A stretch of DNA of 64,000 nt, from NCBI RefSeq assembly GCF_013284245.2, contig NZ_CP085876.1:1375001-1439000 (forward strand), in the 5' to 3' direction. Shown here in pieces: positions 31,657-41,030 of this stretch. A program made the translations under genes and the position numbers. Every line of letters begins with the position of its first letter. Position 1 is the first letter of the stretch. This stretch comes from Brevibacillus sp. DP1.3A (GTDB taxonomy: Bacteria > Bacillota > Bacilli > Brevibacillales > Brevibacillaceae). Below the pieces are notes generated by a model. The model searched no databases. It was not told where the DNA came from and saw nothing but the letters and a program-made list of their open reading frames with translations.

Positions 31657-32373
31657 TTGGCCGTATTTCGACCCCGTCGGCGTTGGAGAAACCCGCTTTC
31701 ACGTACGAAAGCGTTTTTGATCGCGTTGGTTATCTTTTTTGTTTTGACGATACAGACACTCGTGTTTTTGCAAAATCGATTGGAGCCTACTCTCTTGATT
31801 CTGGCTACGCAAAAAGCCGAGCAATTGGCGAAAGAAGCGATAACAGATGCCGTAACCAAGCGGATTTCGCAACAAGGTGTCGACTTCAATCAGATTGTCA
31901 AAATTGAGAAGAACAACGAGGGGCAGATTCAGGCGTATCAGTTCAACTTCAAGGAATATGCGAGAATCGTGGGCGAAACAACAGCGAGAGTCCAGAACAA
32001 GCTCCAAGAGTTCGAGCAAGAAAAAGTAGACCGTACGATCCCGCTTGGTTTGGCTACCGGGAACTCCTTTTTGGCATCAATGGGGCCGAATTTGCCAGTG
32101 ACTTTCGTGCCCATCGGCTCGGTCAAGACCAAGCTGGAGACAGAGCTGAAGGAAGCAGGCATCAATATGGTGCTGGCGACGGTATATATTTTCGTGGAGG
32201 TCGATCTGCGCATCGTTATCCCTTTTGCGACTGAGAAGCAGACGGTCACGACGAAAATCCCGATCACTCATTCCTTGATTATTGGCGATGTACCGACGTA
32301 TTTGTACAACAACTCGGAAGGTAAGCCGGATGTGCCGCGGATCCCTGGAGATACACCGAACAGCACTCCGTAA
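31657..32373 (+). CDS. yunB: Sporulation protein YunB
   Basis: A 238-residue YunB ortholog. A short basic N-terminus (RPRRRWRNPLSRTK) is followed by one membrane helix (AFLIALVIFFVLTIQTLVFLQNRL) and a domain with 'AITDAVTKRISQQGVDFNQIVKIEKNNEGQIQAYQFN', 'IPLGLATGNSFLASMGPNLPVTFVPIGSV' and 'TKIPITHSLIIGDVPTYL', the family core. It is needed for efficient sporulation in B. subtilis, where it is made in the mother cell. TTG at 31657 is chosen, eight bases after GGGAGG; GTG at 31648 is the alternative. Confidence 0.88.
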   Translation: MAVFRPRRRWRNPLSRTKAFLIALVIFFVLTIQTLVFLQNRLEPTLLILATQKAEQLAKEAITDAVTKRISQQGVDFNQIVKIEKNNEGQIQAYQFNFKEYARIVGETTARVQNKLQEFEQEKVDRTIPLGLATGNSFLASMGPNLPVTFVPIGSVKTKLETELKEAGINMVLATVYIFVEVDLRIVIPFATEKQTVTTKIPITHSLIIGDVPTYLYNNSEGKPDVPRIPGDTPNSTP

Positions 32374-32385
32374 TCGCGGAATAGG

Positions 32386-32418
32386 AAAAAGCGGCAGCGC
32401 GTTGCTGTCGCTTTTTTT
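32386..32418 (+). terminator. Terminator after yunB (first copy of a duplicated hairpin)
   Basis: AAAAAGCGGCAGC pairs with GCTGTCGCTTTTT (one G-U), followed by extra T residues. A near-identical hairpin lies at 34264-34294 on the far side of the toxin genes. Confidence 0.85.
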
Positions 32419-32641
32419 GTGTGCACCCAGTATGGATTGTCAACACTAATCTAGGACAACTCTTGGGTTTTTGTAGAAATCTGAATATATAAATTTTTTG
32501 ATTGTGCAAGAAATGACAAAATGCAACAAATATACTATGTTACCTTTAATTGGAAAAATTATTAAATGTACCTAGCATATGGAATCGAACAAGTTAATGC
32601 AGCTTTGCCCCTTTTGCCGGAGTACTAAAAGGAGAAATTTT

Positions 32642-33535
32642 ATGCAAAAGAAAAAACATATCTTAGTAGCATCCTCTTTAACCACTGCTTTACTATTCAA
32701 TGTATTGACACCAACTATGGCGATGAATGATGTAAGCAACTCTGTAGAAAGAAATGGTGTGATAGAATCTTTATATAAATTAGATAAAAGTATGGAAGCT
32801 GCAGAAGGACTATCTGAGGCAGAGCTTGCTAAAAAAGTGTTTAATAGTCTTACTCCTGAAGCTCAACAAAAATTTGTCGATTTTATGGTTAAACAAAGTG
32901 AGGCTGGTGATACCAGTTTATTAGATTATCATGAGAAAGTGATAGGGAAAGTTGAGAAAGCCAAAAACAGAGTGGAGAAAATCGCCAATAAAGCAGCAGT
33001 AAAAGCCGATCCATTGGATATCCTATCTACTAAACTTGATAGATTAAATTTGCCTAGACCAGTCTACTATTCGTTTATGGCAGTTGGTGGGGGTATAGCA
33101 GCAGCTGCAGTTGATGGGCCATTACCTATTGGAGATATTATTGGAGTACTAATTGCTGTTGGTGCTGGAGCAGTTGTCGGATACTATTGGGATGAAATAG
33201 AGCCAAAGTTTGACGAAATAATAGAAGCATTTCAAGATTCATTTACTGCGATGGCTGATGAAATCGTAGAAGCTTTTAACTATCTTTATGCAAAAGGAGT
33301 AATATACTACTATGATATTCCTAAGAGGCTTTTAAATGATGAAGGTGATGGTGTTGATTTAGGGCAGTTTGATAAGAGAATAGATGGAAAAACCAGAGAA
33401 AATGAAAAAACCGGTTGGAGTATTCAAAAAGATAAGGGTAATAAGCCTCATGGTGGAAGTGCATGGAAGCTTAGAGATAGTAAAGGTGAACGAAAGGCTA
33501 CATTGGATGATACAGGTAAAATCCTTCGGAAATAA
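32642..33535 (+). CDS. Secreted polymorphic-toxin-like protein
   Basis: A 297-residue exported protein. A signal peptide (MQKKKHILVASSLTTALLFNVLTPTMAM) is followed by a Glu/Lys-rich helical region, a glycine/alanine hydrophobic segment (VYYSFMAVGGGIAAAAVDG ... IAVGAGAVVGYY, about residues 140-182) and a separate C-terminal module of about 55 residues. That module reads TGWSIQKDKGNKPHGGSAWKLRDSKG followed by ATLDDTGKILR; 'H-G-G-S-x-W-K-L' endings recur in toxin tips of polymorphic and contact-dependent systems, probably RNases of the BECR fold. The exact family is not settled. ATG at 32642 follows AAGGAG. Confidence 0.65.
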   Translation: MQKKKHILVASSLTTALLFNVLTPTMAMNDVSNSVERNGVIESLYKLDKSMEAAEGLSEAELAKKVFNSLTPEAQQKFVDFMVKQSEAGDTSLLDYHEKVIGKVEKAKNRVEKIANKAAVKADPLDILSTKLDRLNLPRPVYYSFMAVGGGIAAAAVDGPLPIGDIIGVLIAVGAGAVVGYYWDEIEPKFDEIIEAFQDSFTAMADEIVEAFNYLYAKGVIYYYDIPKRLLNDEGDGVDLGQFDKRIDGKTRENEKTGWSIQKDKGNKPHGGSAWKLRDSKGERKATLDDTGKILRK

Positions 33536-33553
33536 GCTTGAGGAGAAAATTTG

Positions 33554-34198
33554 ATGAATATCACTAAGATAGTTGAGGGCATATGGGGAAAGAAATGGTC
33601 TCCTTCAGAGGATATGGAACAAGATATAGAGTGTGATACGACTCTCTTAGATCATAGTCATCTAGTGGCGGAACGTTTCCCGCAAAAAAGTTTTAATCTG
33701 GATAGATTCCCCTTGCAAATAAAAAATCAAACTGTTTTTGAACAGGTAAATATCTTTTTTGATATGACGAATGATAATCCTACCCTAATTGAATCCTATC
33801 TAAGAGAAGAAGAGAAATTTAAACAGGTATTCCGTAAACTTTGGGCGTACAATTCAGTTTGGATTGAAACAACATTACCTAATGTAAACGTGGAAATAGC
33901 AGCAGATGCTCTAGATAGTGAGAATAAAAAAATAAGAGTTAAAGAAATTCATTCACAATTGAAAGCATCTGGTAGTAAGGGGATGAAAATAAATAATCTA
34001 CATGATTTTGAATTATTCCTTGAATTAGGGCTTCGTGAGAAAGTCTCTACCGTGTTTATATTTGAAGATATGAAGATTTGTGTATGGTCAAATTTTGATT
34101 TTTCGTTACCTTTGTATTCGGATGATGATACATACACTGAGCTCCTCCAAAGGATTTGTACTACGGAGGGAATATATTTGCGCTCATTCACTGATTGA
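33554..34198 (+). CDS. Putative immunity protein partner of the secreted toxin
   Basis: A 214-residue cytoplasmic protein, acidic overall, with ATG at 33554 behind GAGGAG and only 18 bases after the toxin stop. No family is recognised (landmarks: TTLLDHSHLVAERFPQKSFNLDRFPLQIKNQ, HDFELFLELGLREKVSTVFIFEDMKICVWSNFDF). Gene order, tight coupling, lack of signal peptide and shared AT-rich composition support an immunity role, which is inference. Confidence 0.6.
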   Translation: MNITKIVEGIWGKKWSPSEDMEQDIECDTTLLDHSHLVAERFPQKSFNLDRFPLQIKNQTVFEQVNIFFDMTNDNPTLIESYLREEEKFKQVFRKLWAYNSVWIETTLPNVNVEIAADALDSENKKIRVKEIHSQLKASGSKGMKINNLHDFELFLELGLREKVSTVFIFEDMKICVWSNFDFSLPLYSDDDTYTELLQRICTTEGIYLRSFTD

Positions 34199-34263
34199 TC
34201 ATCGCTGAAAATGGGCATCGAACGCTAAGAGCCGCCGACAAACTCACCATGATGACTGAATAG

Positions 34264-34294
34264 AAAAAGCGACAGCGCACTGCTGTCGCTTTTT
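34264..34294 (+). terminator. Terminator after the immunity gene (second copy of the duplicated hairpin)
   Basis: AAAAAGCGACAGC pairs perfectly with GCTGTCGCTTTTT around GCACT. It differs from the copy after yunB at only a few bases. Confidence 0.85.
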
Positions 34295-34404
34295 GTCGTG
34301 AAGGAACATGAAAAAGAGAAAGTTTGACACGAATACGATTAACGAGCAAAAATGGTTGGGTCTATGAATTGACGAGATCACTTATAGGAAGGAAAATCGC
34401 GTCT

Positions 34405-35286
34405 ATGGACTTGAAAAAACTACACTACTTTATTGCAGTAGCAGAGGAACTGCATTTCAATCGCGCTGCGAGTAAACTGAATATGACGCAACCACCGTTG
34501 ACTCAACAAATTCAAAGCCTAGAGGAAGAACTTGGTGTGAAGCTGTTGGAGCGGACCAAGAGACAGGTTCGTCTTACGGCAGCAGGTGCGATTTTTTTGG
34601 ATGAATCCAGAAGAATTGTTTCCCAGTTGGAACGAGCCGTTACGAGAACAAAACAGGCAAGTCAAGGGAAAATTGGACATTTGTCCATTGCATTTGTAGA
34701 TTCGGCAGTGGGCGGTATGTTGGTTAATGTCATAAAGGGATTTCGTGAGCGTTTTCCCGAGGTGGAGCTGTCTCTATTAGAAATGACATCTGCCGAACAA
34801 CGGAAAGCTTTACAGGACGGTAAAATTGATGTTGGCTTCCTGCGGGTGGCAGAACCGTCCATCCATATCACTTCTCGCTTGTTTACCAACGAAACACTTG
34901 TCGCCGTACTGCCCAAGAATCATCCCCTTGCCATACAGCCAGCTCTTTCTGTACAGGCATTAGCGGACGAGCCCTTTATTTTGTTTCCGCATCGGATGGG
35001 GACTTCTTTTCATGACCTCATTTTAAACTTTTGCAGGCAACATGGATTTTTGCCTCGCGTCGTGCAGGAAGCTGTTCAAATGTATACGATTGTGAATCTG
35101 GTAGCTGCTGGTATAGGTATCTCCATTGTTCCCTCTTCGGTAGCTGTTTTCCAACGCAGTGATGTCGTATTCCGAACTTTTATCGAAGAGCCGCCGCAAG
35201 TCCCACTCTATGCCGCTTGGAAAACAGATAGAAGCGAGCCTGTTCTGGCAAACTTTCTGGATGTGATGGAAGAAACGACATCTTAG
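34405..35286 (+). CDS. LysR-family transcriptional regulator
   Basis: A 293-residue LTTR. The N-terminal winged HTH is complete (MDLKKLHYFIAVAEELHFNRAASKLNMTQPPLTQQIQSLEEELGVKLLERTKRQVRLTAAG), followed by a periplasmic-binding-like effector domain from about residue 90. ATG at 34405 follows AGGAAGG. Its end overlaps the end of the convergent aldo/keto reductase gene by four bases. Its target is not evident because the adjoining gene is convergent, not divergent. Confidence 0.88.
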   Translation: MDLKKLHYFIAVAEELHFNRAASKLNMTQPPLTQQIQSLEEELGVKLLERTKRQVRLTAAGAIFLDESRRIVSQLERAVTRTKQASQGKIGHLSIAFVDSAVGGMLVNVIKGFRERFPEVELSLLEMTSAEQRKALQDGKIDVGFLRVAEPSIHITSRLFTNETLVAVLPKNHPLAIQPALSVQALADEPFILFPHRMGTSFHDLILNFCRQHGFLPRVVQEAVQMYTIVNLVAAGIGISIVPSSVAVFQRSDVVFRTFIEEPPQVPLYAAWKTDRSEPVLANFLDVMEETTS

Positions 35287-36272
35287 CCCGTTTTCTTAGG
35301 GTCAAACTCTGCGACGCCAGCTAATAGGTGATTGATTTGCTGCATGACCTGCGTATCTAGCTTGACTCCTGCAGCTTTGACGTTTTCTTTGATCTGTTCG
35401 GGGTTCGAGGCGCCAATAATAGCGGAGGATACATGCTGGTTTTGAAGAACCCATGCAACGGCAAGCTGCGGAAGCGTCAAACCAGCTTCTTGTGCGATCG
35501 GCTTGATTCGCTCTATTACCTGAAGAACTTCTTTTTGCAACCATTGTCCGACCAGTTTATCGAAAAAGGGAGATCCGGCGGTCGAAGCTGCTCGGGAGCC
35601 CTCGGGTATTGGCTTGTTGGGTATATATTTTCCGGAAAGAATGCCTTGCGCCAGTGGTGACCAGACAATTTGTCCGATTCCTTCACGCTCGCACGCTGGT
35701 ATGACCTCGGCTTCAATCACACGCCACAGCATGGAATACTGAGGTTGACTGGCTACGAAGGGAACCCGATATTCCTTTGCCAAAGCAGCTCCCAGCTTTA
35801 TTTGCTCTGCCGTCCATTCACTTACCCCTACATAGAGAATCTTTCCCTGCCGAACCAAATCGGAAAAGGCCAAAAATGTTTCTTCCAGCGATGTAGTTGG
35901 ATCAAAACGGTGTGCATAATAGACGTCAATGTAATCCGTTTGCAATCTGCGAAGGGAAGCGTGGCAGGCTTCCATGATGTGTTTACGGGAGAGACCCCGA
36001 TCGTTTTTTCCGGTACCGGTCGGATGAAAAACCTTCGTGCACAACTCAATACTTTCACGACGAATCCCCTTTAAAGACTCACCCAAAATCGCTTCCGCTC
36101 TCGTTTCCGAATACACATCAGCAGTATCGAACGTGGTGATTCCAGCATCCAATGCAGCATGTACGCAGGCTTGTGCTGTGGTGTCATCTACTTGAGCACC
36201 GTGAGTGATCCAGTTTCCCAATGCAATTTCGCTCACGGACAAGCCGCTTTTGCCAAGTCTCCGATATTTCAT
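35283..36272 (-). CDS. Aldo/keto reductase (potassium-channel beta-subunit type)
   Basis: A 329-residue TIM-barrel oxidoreductase of the AKR superfamily. The catalytic set is visible: Asp/Tyr in 'TTFDTADVYSETRAE', Lys in 'LCTKVF' and His in 'VYYAHRFD', with the NADPH-binding 'SPLAQGILSGKY' and 'IIGASNPEQIKENV'. It reduces carbonyls; the natural substrate is unknown. ATG at 36272 follows AAGGAGG. Confidence 0.9.
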   Translation of the reverse strand: MKYRRLGKSGLSVSEIALGNWITHGAQVDDTTAQACVHAALDAGITTFDTADVYSETRAEAILGESLKGIRRESIELCTKVFHPTGTGKNDRGLSRKHIMEACHASLRRLQTDYIDVYYAHRFDPTTSLEETFLAFSDLVRQGKILYVGVSEWTAEQIKLGAALAKEYRVPFVASQPQYSMLWRVIEAEVIPACEREGIGQIVWSPLAQGILSGKYIPNKPIPEGSRAASTAGSPFFDKLVGQWLQKEVLQVIERIKPIAQEAGLTLPQLAVAWVLQNQHVSSAIIGASNPEQIKENVKAAGVKLDTQVMQQINHLLAGVAEFDPKKTG

Positions 36273-36464
36273 GAAGTCCTTCCTCCTTCCAAATTTAAAC
36301 AGATTATAACAAGTATCATTAAATATGAATAATATATAAAATGATCATGATTAATATGAAAAACATATTATTTGGATCAATCCGTATTCATTGACCAAGG
36401 TTTGTTAATTATTCACATTTTCTGCAATCATTTGCCGCTATGATGAGAGATGGATGTGATACCT

Positions 36465-37460
36465 ATGAAGAAACAAAGGAAAATCCTCTTTCTCATCTTG
36501 TTAGTGGCAGGAACTCTGCTCGATTGGTCCAGTAGTCAGCAAAAACAGGACGTCGATCTTTACACGATAGGAATTGTGATTGCCAATGAGGATAGAAAAG
36601 ATAAAGTAGCTGGATTAAAGGCTGGATTGCAATCGTTAGGTCTCAGTGAAGGAGCACGCGTTCAGTATGTGCCCGTTTATTTGAATAAGGTTCAGACGCT
36701 AGAAGAGGAGCGTTCTCTTGTCCAGGGCTTGATTTCAAAAAAGCCGGATGTAATCGTCACGACAGGGGCGCACGAGACCTTTTTGATTCAACAGGCGTCA
36801 ACGACGGTTCCCGTTGTTTTTATTGGTGTCGCTTCATTGGTCGAGCTACCTCTTGTTGAGACCGAGGGGACGGTAACGTGTGGAATCAGCAATGGCCAAA
36901 TGAATGTGATTGGGAAAAGATTGGAGCTGACAACTCGTTTATTGCCTGATGCGAAGCGCATTCTGATCATTGCCGATTCTCATGCTCCTACGACAGAGCA
37001 AGCCATCGTAGAAGCTGAATCAGCTGCTTCCTTGCTTGGTGTTCGCTTGCACGTGAAGCAGGTTGCTTCCCCAAAAGAATTGGAGCAGTTGCTCAGTACG
37101 CTCTCTCCAGGAGAATACGACGCCATGCTTCCTTTACCTAGCTATGTTCTGGAAGACGCGATTACCGATTGTTTACCTCTTTTGATCGATAAGCAATTGT
37201 TTGTCATGGGCTCTTATCCCGAGCAGGTGAAGGCTGGTTTGTATGCCGCTTACGGCGTTTCTTTTCATGCACAAGGCATGCAGGCTGCTCATATGGTGGC
37301 TCGGGTGTTGGATGGAGTCCCTCCTACAGATCTGTCAATCGAATGGCCGGATGACGTACGGTTAGTTGTCAATGCCACTTCCCTGTCCAAGCTTCCGATT
37401 ACCGTAACCGATCAACAGTGGTCACTGGCACAAGAATGGTATGGAGTGAGGAACAAATGA
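36465..37460 (+). CDS. Extracytoplasmic substrate-binding protein (ABC_sub_bind family), partner of the sensor kinase
   Basis: A 331-residue exported binding protein of the PF04392 type. An N-terminal signal or anchor (ILFLILLVAGTLLDWSS) is followed by 'YTIGIVIANEDRKDKVAGLKAGLQSLGL', 'KPDVIVTTGAHETFLIQQASTTVPVVFIGV', 'DAKRILIIADSHAPTTEQAIVEAESAASLLGV' and 'VSFHAQGMQAAHMVARVLDGVPPTDL'. No permease or ATPase gene adjoins; the stop overlaps the histidine kinase start as ATGA, so a ligand-presenting role for the kinase is likely. ATG at 36465 or 36450; neither has a strong site. Confidence 0.82.
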   Translation: MKKQRKILFLILLVAGTLLDWSSSQQKQDVDLYTIGIVIANEDRKDKVAGLKAGLQSLGLSEGARVQYVPVYLNKVQTLEEERSLVQGLISKKPDVIVTTGAHETFLIQQASTTVPVVFIGVASLVELPLVETEGTVTCGISNGQMNVIGKRLELTTRLLPDAKRILIIADSHAPTTEQAIVEAESAASLLGVRLHVKQVASPKELEQLLSTLSPGEYDAMLPLPSYVLEDAITDCLPLLIDKQLFVMGSYPEQVKAGLYAAYGVSFHAQGMQAAHMVARVLDGVPPTDLSIEWPDDVRLVVNATSLSKLPITVTDQQWSLAQEWYGVRNK

Positions 37461-39643
37461 GGGGGAGCAGACTACCGCGCATCAATCGACTAAAGACAAA
37501 AATGCTCCTGTTTGGGCTATGCATGTCCATCATCCCTTTTCTGATTCTTGGCTATATCAATTTGCATACCAGTAAAGAGAAGGTTCGAGAAGAGGTAGAC
37601 AGAGCCAATCAGATCTACGTGGAAAATACGTTGGCGCAGTTAGACATGCTTTTTTTACATACGTCCCAATCCATGCAAGTGGTTCAGCAACGTTTTCTCA
37701 ATGAACGCCCTAATGATGAGGATGCTTATTTTTTGCTGAATACGTTATTGAAAACTTCTCCTTACATGGAGGAAGTCGCGCTTTTTAATCAGGATGGAGA
37801 GCCGCAGTATTTGCTGAATCGCTGGAAACATCAAAAGCTGGACACACCGAGGGAGCGAGACAAGCAACTTCTTACAACCATCCAGTCGGGAAAAACATAC
37901 ATCGGAAGCATTGTCCGATCAGCAGAAGGGAAGCTGCTGGTAACTGTAGCGATCCCTCATGTATCTGCCAACGGTGTAAAAGGCGGCATGTACGCAAAGC
38001 TCAATGTAAAACAGTTGCTCGAACAAGTCACACTGCGAGCTCGATATGAAAACGAGGCCTATTTATTCGTCACAGATGGGGAAAGCGACGTGTTTGCCGA
38101 TCCGTTTATGCTGGGCAAGCCTTCTGATGGCTCTTTGACCTATTATGAACAAGCGGTTCCTCCCTCCTGGACACTACCAGATCGAACTGACAAGCCTGTT
38201 ATCCGTACGTATCAAGCTTCCAATGGAGATGTCATGGTCAACTATGCCATGCGCTCTTCTGTCACACATTGGGTCATTATGCTGGAGCAGTCGAGTCAAA
38301 CGGCGTTTGCTGCCTTTTCAAAATTGGAACAATCTCTGCTCTTTACGACCTTATTCATCGCACTTATCGTTCTGGGGATTAGCATTGTATTCTCTGTCTC
38401 GTTTAGCCGATTAATGGAAAAGATCGAATCAGCTGTGCAAAAAATCGCAGGTGGCGACTTATCCGTACGAATACCAGTGACGACCTCAGATGAAATTGGC
38501 AGGCTAGCAGCGTCCTGCAATGAAATGGCACAGAATCTGGAGATGAAGACCAATCAGCTTCTCGAAGAAAAGAAACGGCTTGATCTCGTCGTCAGTGGTA
38601 TGGGGATGGGGTTGATTCTCGTAGATGAATCTTTTCGCATTCGCTGGATTAATCAAACAGCGTCGGCGTGGTTTCAGGATGCGGCTCATCTTCTGGGGAA
38701 AGACTGCCTTCAGACGATTGGTCAGCAATTCAGTTCATGCAGTAGTTGCATGCTCCGAACGCGACAAATGGTAAACCAAAAGCAGACAGACCTTATTTCC
38801 TCCAGAGTTGATCAGGATGGACGTGTCCGTTCTTATCGACATCAGGTTTTCCCTCTGCATCCGGAGAAAGAATCGTCTGCTTTTCTGGAGGTCATCGAGG
38901 ACATCACGGAGAAACGAGAGCTAGAAGCGGCTATCGCACAAGCAGACAAGCTTGCTGCTATTGGACTCTTGGCGTCGGGCATCGCTCATGAAATCAATAA
39001 TCCACTAGGTATTCTGTCGTTGTATGGACAAGACTTGCGAGACCGTCTCGTGGACGAGGATATTCGAGAGTTACAGGATACAGGAGAGCTTACCCAATAC
39101 TTGGACACGATGGACAAACAAATTAACCGTTGCAAGGAAATCACGACCCGATTGCTGCACTTTTCGGGGAAATCACCAATTACCGTAGAAAAAGTAGATA
39201 TTCATCAAGTGTTATCAGACATTCTCATTCTTCTGTCCCATGAAATACGTGTCAAACAGGTAACGGTAAGCCAGTCTCTATTGGCCTCTGCTCCGTTTCT
39301 TCTCGCTACGCCTGGACAACTTCAGCAGATCGTGCTCAATCTGTTAACCAATGCGCTGTACGCGACCGCGGAGCGAGGAAATATTGAGATCGCAACTGAT
39401 TCTCCATCCAATGATCGACTCCGTCTGTGGATCAGAGATGATGGATGCGGTATACCCGCAGCAGATTTGCCCCATGTTTTGGAGCCCTTTTATACAACCA
39501 AGCCACCTGGAAAAGGGACTGGCCTCGGGCTTTCGGTCTGCTACGGGATTGTGACGAATTTAGGCGGAGAAATCGAGATCGAAAGTACGCCAAACAAAGG
39601 CACGACTGTTACGGTCATCCTGCCGTCGGCAAAGGGGAAATGA
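37457..39643 (+). CDS. Membrane sensor histidine kinase, NtrB-like, with PAS domain
   Basis: A 728-residue kinase. Two membrane helices (about residues 15-35 and 290-320) flank an extracellular Cache-like sensor of about 260 residues. HAMP follows (IQKIAGGDLSVRIPVTTSDEIGRLAASCNEMAQ), then PAS (about 385-490) with C417 and a C428-x-x-C431 pair, HisKA with phosphoacceptor H511 in 'GIAHEINNPLGIL', and HATPase_c with 'LLTNALYAT', 'DDGCGI' and 'GKGTGLGLSV'. The PAS cysteines could bind metal or sense thiol redox state. It pairs with the NtrC-type regulator eight bases downstream. Confidence 0.9.
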   Translation: MRGSRLPRINRLKTKMLLFGLCMSIIPFLILGYINLHTSKEKVREEVDRANQIYVENTLAQLDMLFLHTSQSMQVVQQRFLNERPNDEDAYFLLNTLLKTSPYMEEVALFNQDGEPQYLLNRWKHQKLDTPRERDKQLLTTIQSGKTYIGSIVRSAEGKLLVTVAIPHVSANGVKGGMYAKLNVKQLLEQVTLRARYENEAYLFVTDGESDVFADPFMLGKPSDGSLTYYEQAVPPSWTLPDRTDKPVIRTYQASNGDVMVNYAMRSSVTHWVIMLEQSSQTAFAAFSKLEQSLLFTTLFIALIVLGISIVFSVSFSRLMEKIESAVQKIAGGDLSVRIPVTTSDEIGRLAASCNEMAQNLEMKTNQLLEEKKRLDLVVSGMGMGLILVDESFRIRWINQTASAWFQDAAHLLGKDCLQTIGQQFSSCSSCMLRTRQMVNQKQTDLISSRVDQDGRVRSYRHQVFPLHPEKESSAFLEVIEDITEKRELEAAIAQADKLAAIGLLASGIAHEINNPLGILSLYGQDLRDRLVDEDIRELQDTGELTQYLDTMDKQINRCKEITTRLLHFSGKSPITVEKVDIHQVLSDILILLSHEIRVKQVTVSQSLLASAPFLLATPGQLQQIVLNLLTNALYATAERGNIEIATDSPSNDRLRLWIRDDGCGIPAADLPHVLEPFYTTKPPGKGTGLGLSVCYGIVTNLGGEIEIESTPNKGTTVTVILPSAKGK

Positions 39644-39650
39644 ACAAAAG

Positions 39651-41030
39651 ATGCACGCTGACACACGTATACTCATCGTTGATGACGAAGCAGATTTCCG
39701 CCATCTATTAACCAGTCGATTAAAGAGAAAAGGATATACCACGCTGGAAGCATCTGACGGAATCAGTGCACAGCAACTAGTAACCAGCGAAACGATTCAT
39801 GTCATTCTGCTTGATTTGAAAATGCCCGGGATGGACGGTCTCTCTTTTCTGCAATGGTGCAAGGAAACCTCTCCTGCCATTCAAATCATTGTTGTGACCG
39901 GACACGGAACTATCGAAACTGCAATCGAAGCGATGAAACGCGGCGCTTATGATTATTTGACAAAACCTTACAACCTCAATGAATTGGAGGTTTTGATTTC
40001 CAAGGCCGTCGAAAAACAGCTGTTGACCGAGGAAAACCAACAGTTGAAGGAAGCTCTATCGACAAACGGGAAAACGACGTTTCAAATCGTTGCGGAAAGC
40101 CCGAAGCTAAAAGAGGTCCTAGCTACTGTCGAGCGAGTAGCCAGTACGGACTTTCTCGTTCTCTTAAAAGGGGAAAGTGGAACAGGGAAGGATGTCATCG
40201 CGAGACTCATTTATGAATGTAGTGAGAGAGCATCAGAGGCATTCGTACCGATCAATTTAGGGGCGATACCTGAAACGATGCTGGAAAGTGAACTGTTCGG
40301 GCACGAAAAGGGAGCCTTTACAGGCGCAACTGCACAGAAAAAGGGACTGGTAGAGATTGCCCACCTGGGGACGCTCTTTTTGGATGAAGTAGGGGACTTG
40401 CCTTTTCCTTTGCAGGTCAAGCTGCTCCGTTTTTTGGAAACCGGCGAATTTCGCCGAATAGGGAGCCCGATTCTGCACAAGGTGGATGTTCGTATCATTG
40501 CTGCTACCAATGCCGACCTGGAAAAGAAAGTGGAAGAAGGAACGTTCCGATCCGATCTTTATTTCCGGCTGCATGTCATGGATATAACGATTCCACCTCT
40601 CACCCAGAGAAGAGAGGACATTTTGCCACTGTCGGCTTTCTTTTTGAATCGACTTAAGCGTAAGTATCCAGTCAAACCGCTTTCTGTGAAAGCGCAGGCA
40701 GCTCTTTTGGCCTACTCATTCCCGGGGAATGTTCGAGAGTTGGCTCATATGATCGAACGTGCTGTCGTTTTGGCAAAAGGAGAGGAAATTGACGACAAGG
40801 ATCTCTTTCCACACGAACAGTCAGTACCTCACAACCCGTCAGATAGGAAGCTCTTTTCTTCAGCAGAAATTGGGGAGGAAGAGGCATTTTTACTGAAAAA
40901 TGTAGAGCGAGAACATATCAAGCATGTGCTGGACGTTTTGCAGTGGAACAAGACCAAGACAGCTGAGAAGCTAGGGATCAGCGTACGCAACCTATATCGA
41001 AAAATCGAAGAGTACGAGCTGCGACCGTGA
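39651..41030 (+). CDS. NtrC-family response regulator (sigma-54 activator)
   Basis: A 459-residue regulator. The receiver has phosphoacceptor D55 (LLDLKMPGMDG) and 'VVTGHG'. The AAA+ domain has Walker A GESGTGK (174-180), the sigma-54-contacting GAFTGA loop (221-226) and 'FLDEVGDLP'. A Fis-type HTH ends the protein (KTKTAEKLGISVRNLYRKIEEYELRP). It should activate the sigma-54 promoter found about 100 bases downstream. Its stop codon lies inside the first dyad of a paired upstream activator site. Confidence 0.93.
   Translation: MHADTRILIVDDEADFRHLLTSRLKRKGYTTLEASDGISAQQLVTSETIHVILLDLKMPGMDGLSFLQWCKETSPAIQIIVVTGHGTIETAIEAMKRGAYDYLTKPYNLNELEVLISKAVEKQLLTEENQQLKEALSTNGKTTFQIVAESPKLKEVLATVERVASTDFLVLLKGESGTGKDVIARLIYECSERASEAFVPINLGAIPETMLESELFGHEKGAFTGATAQKKGLVEIAHLGTLFLDEVGDLPFPLQVKLLRFLETGEFRRIGSPILHKVDVRIIAATNADLEKKVEEGTFRSDLYFRLHVMDITIPPLTQRREDILPLSAFFLNRLKRKYPVKPLSVKAQAALLAYSFPGNVRELAHMIERAVVLAKGEEIDDKDLFPHEQSVPHNPSDRKLFSSAEIGEEEAFLLKNVEREHIKHVLDVLQWNKTKTAEKLGISVRNLYRKIEEYELRP

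Larger units (their letters stand above)
32379..34297. mobile_element. AT-rich toxin-immunity island bracketed by duplicated terminators
   Basis: The block between the two similar hairpins (32379-32420 and 34258-34297, about 40 bases each, differing at few positions) is visibly richer in A and T than both flanks, including codon choice, and holds only a secreted toxin-like gene and its partner. No transposase, integrase or terminal inverted repeat is seen, so entry by recombination between terminator copies or by insertion with duplication is inferred. It is not a proven mobile element. Confidence 0.45.
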
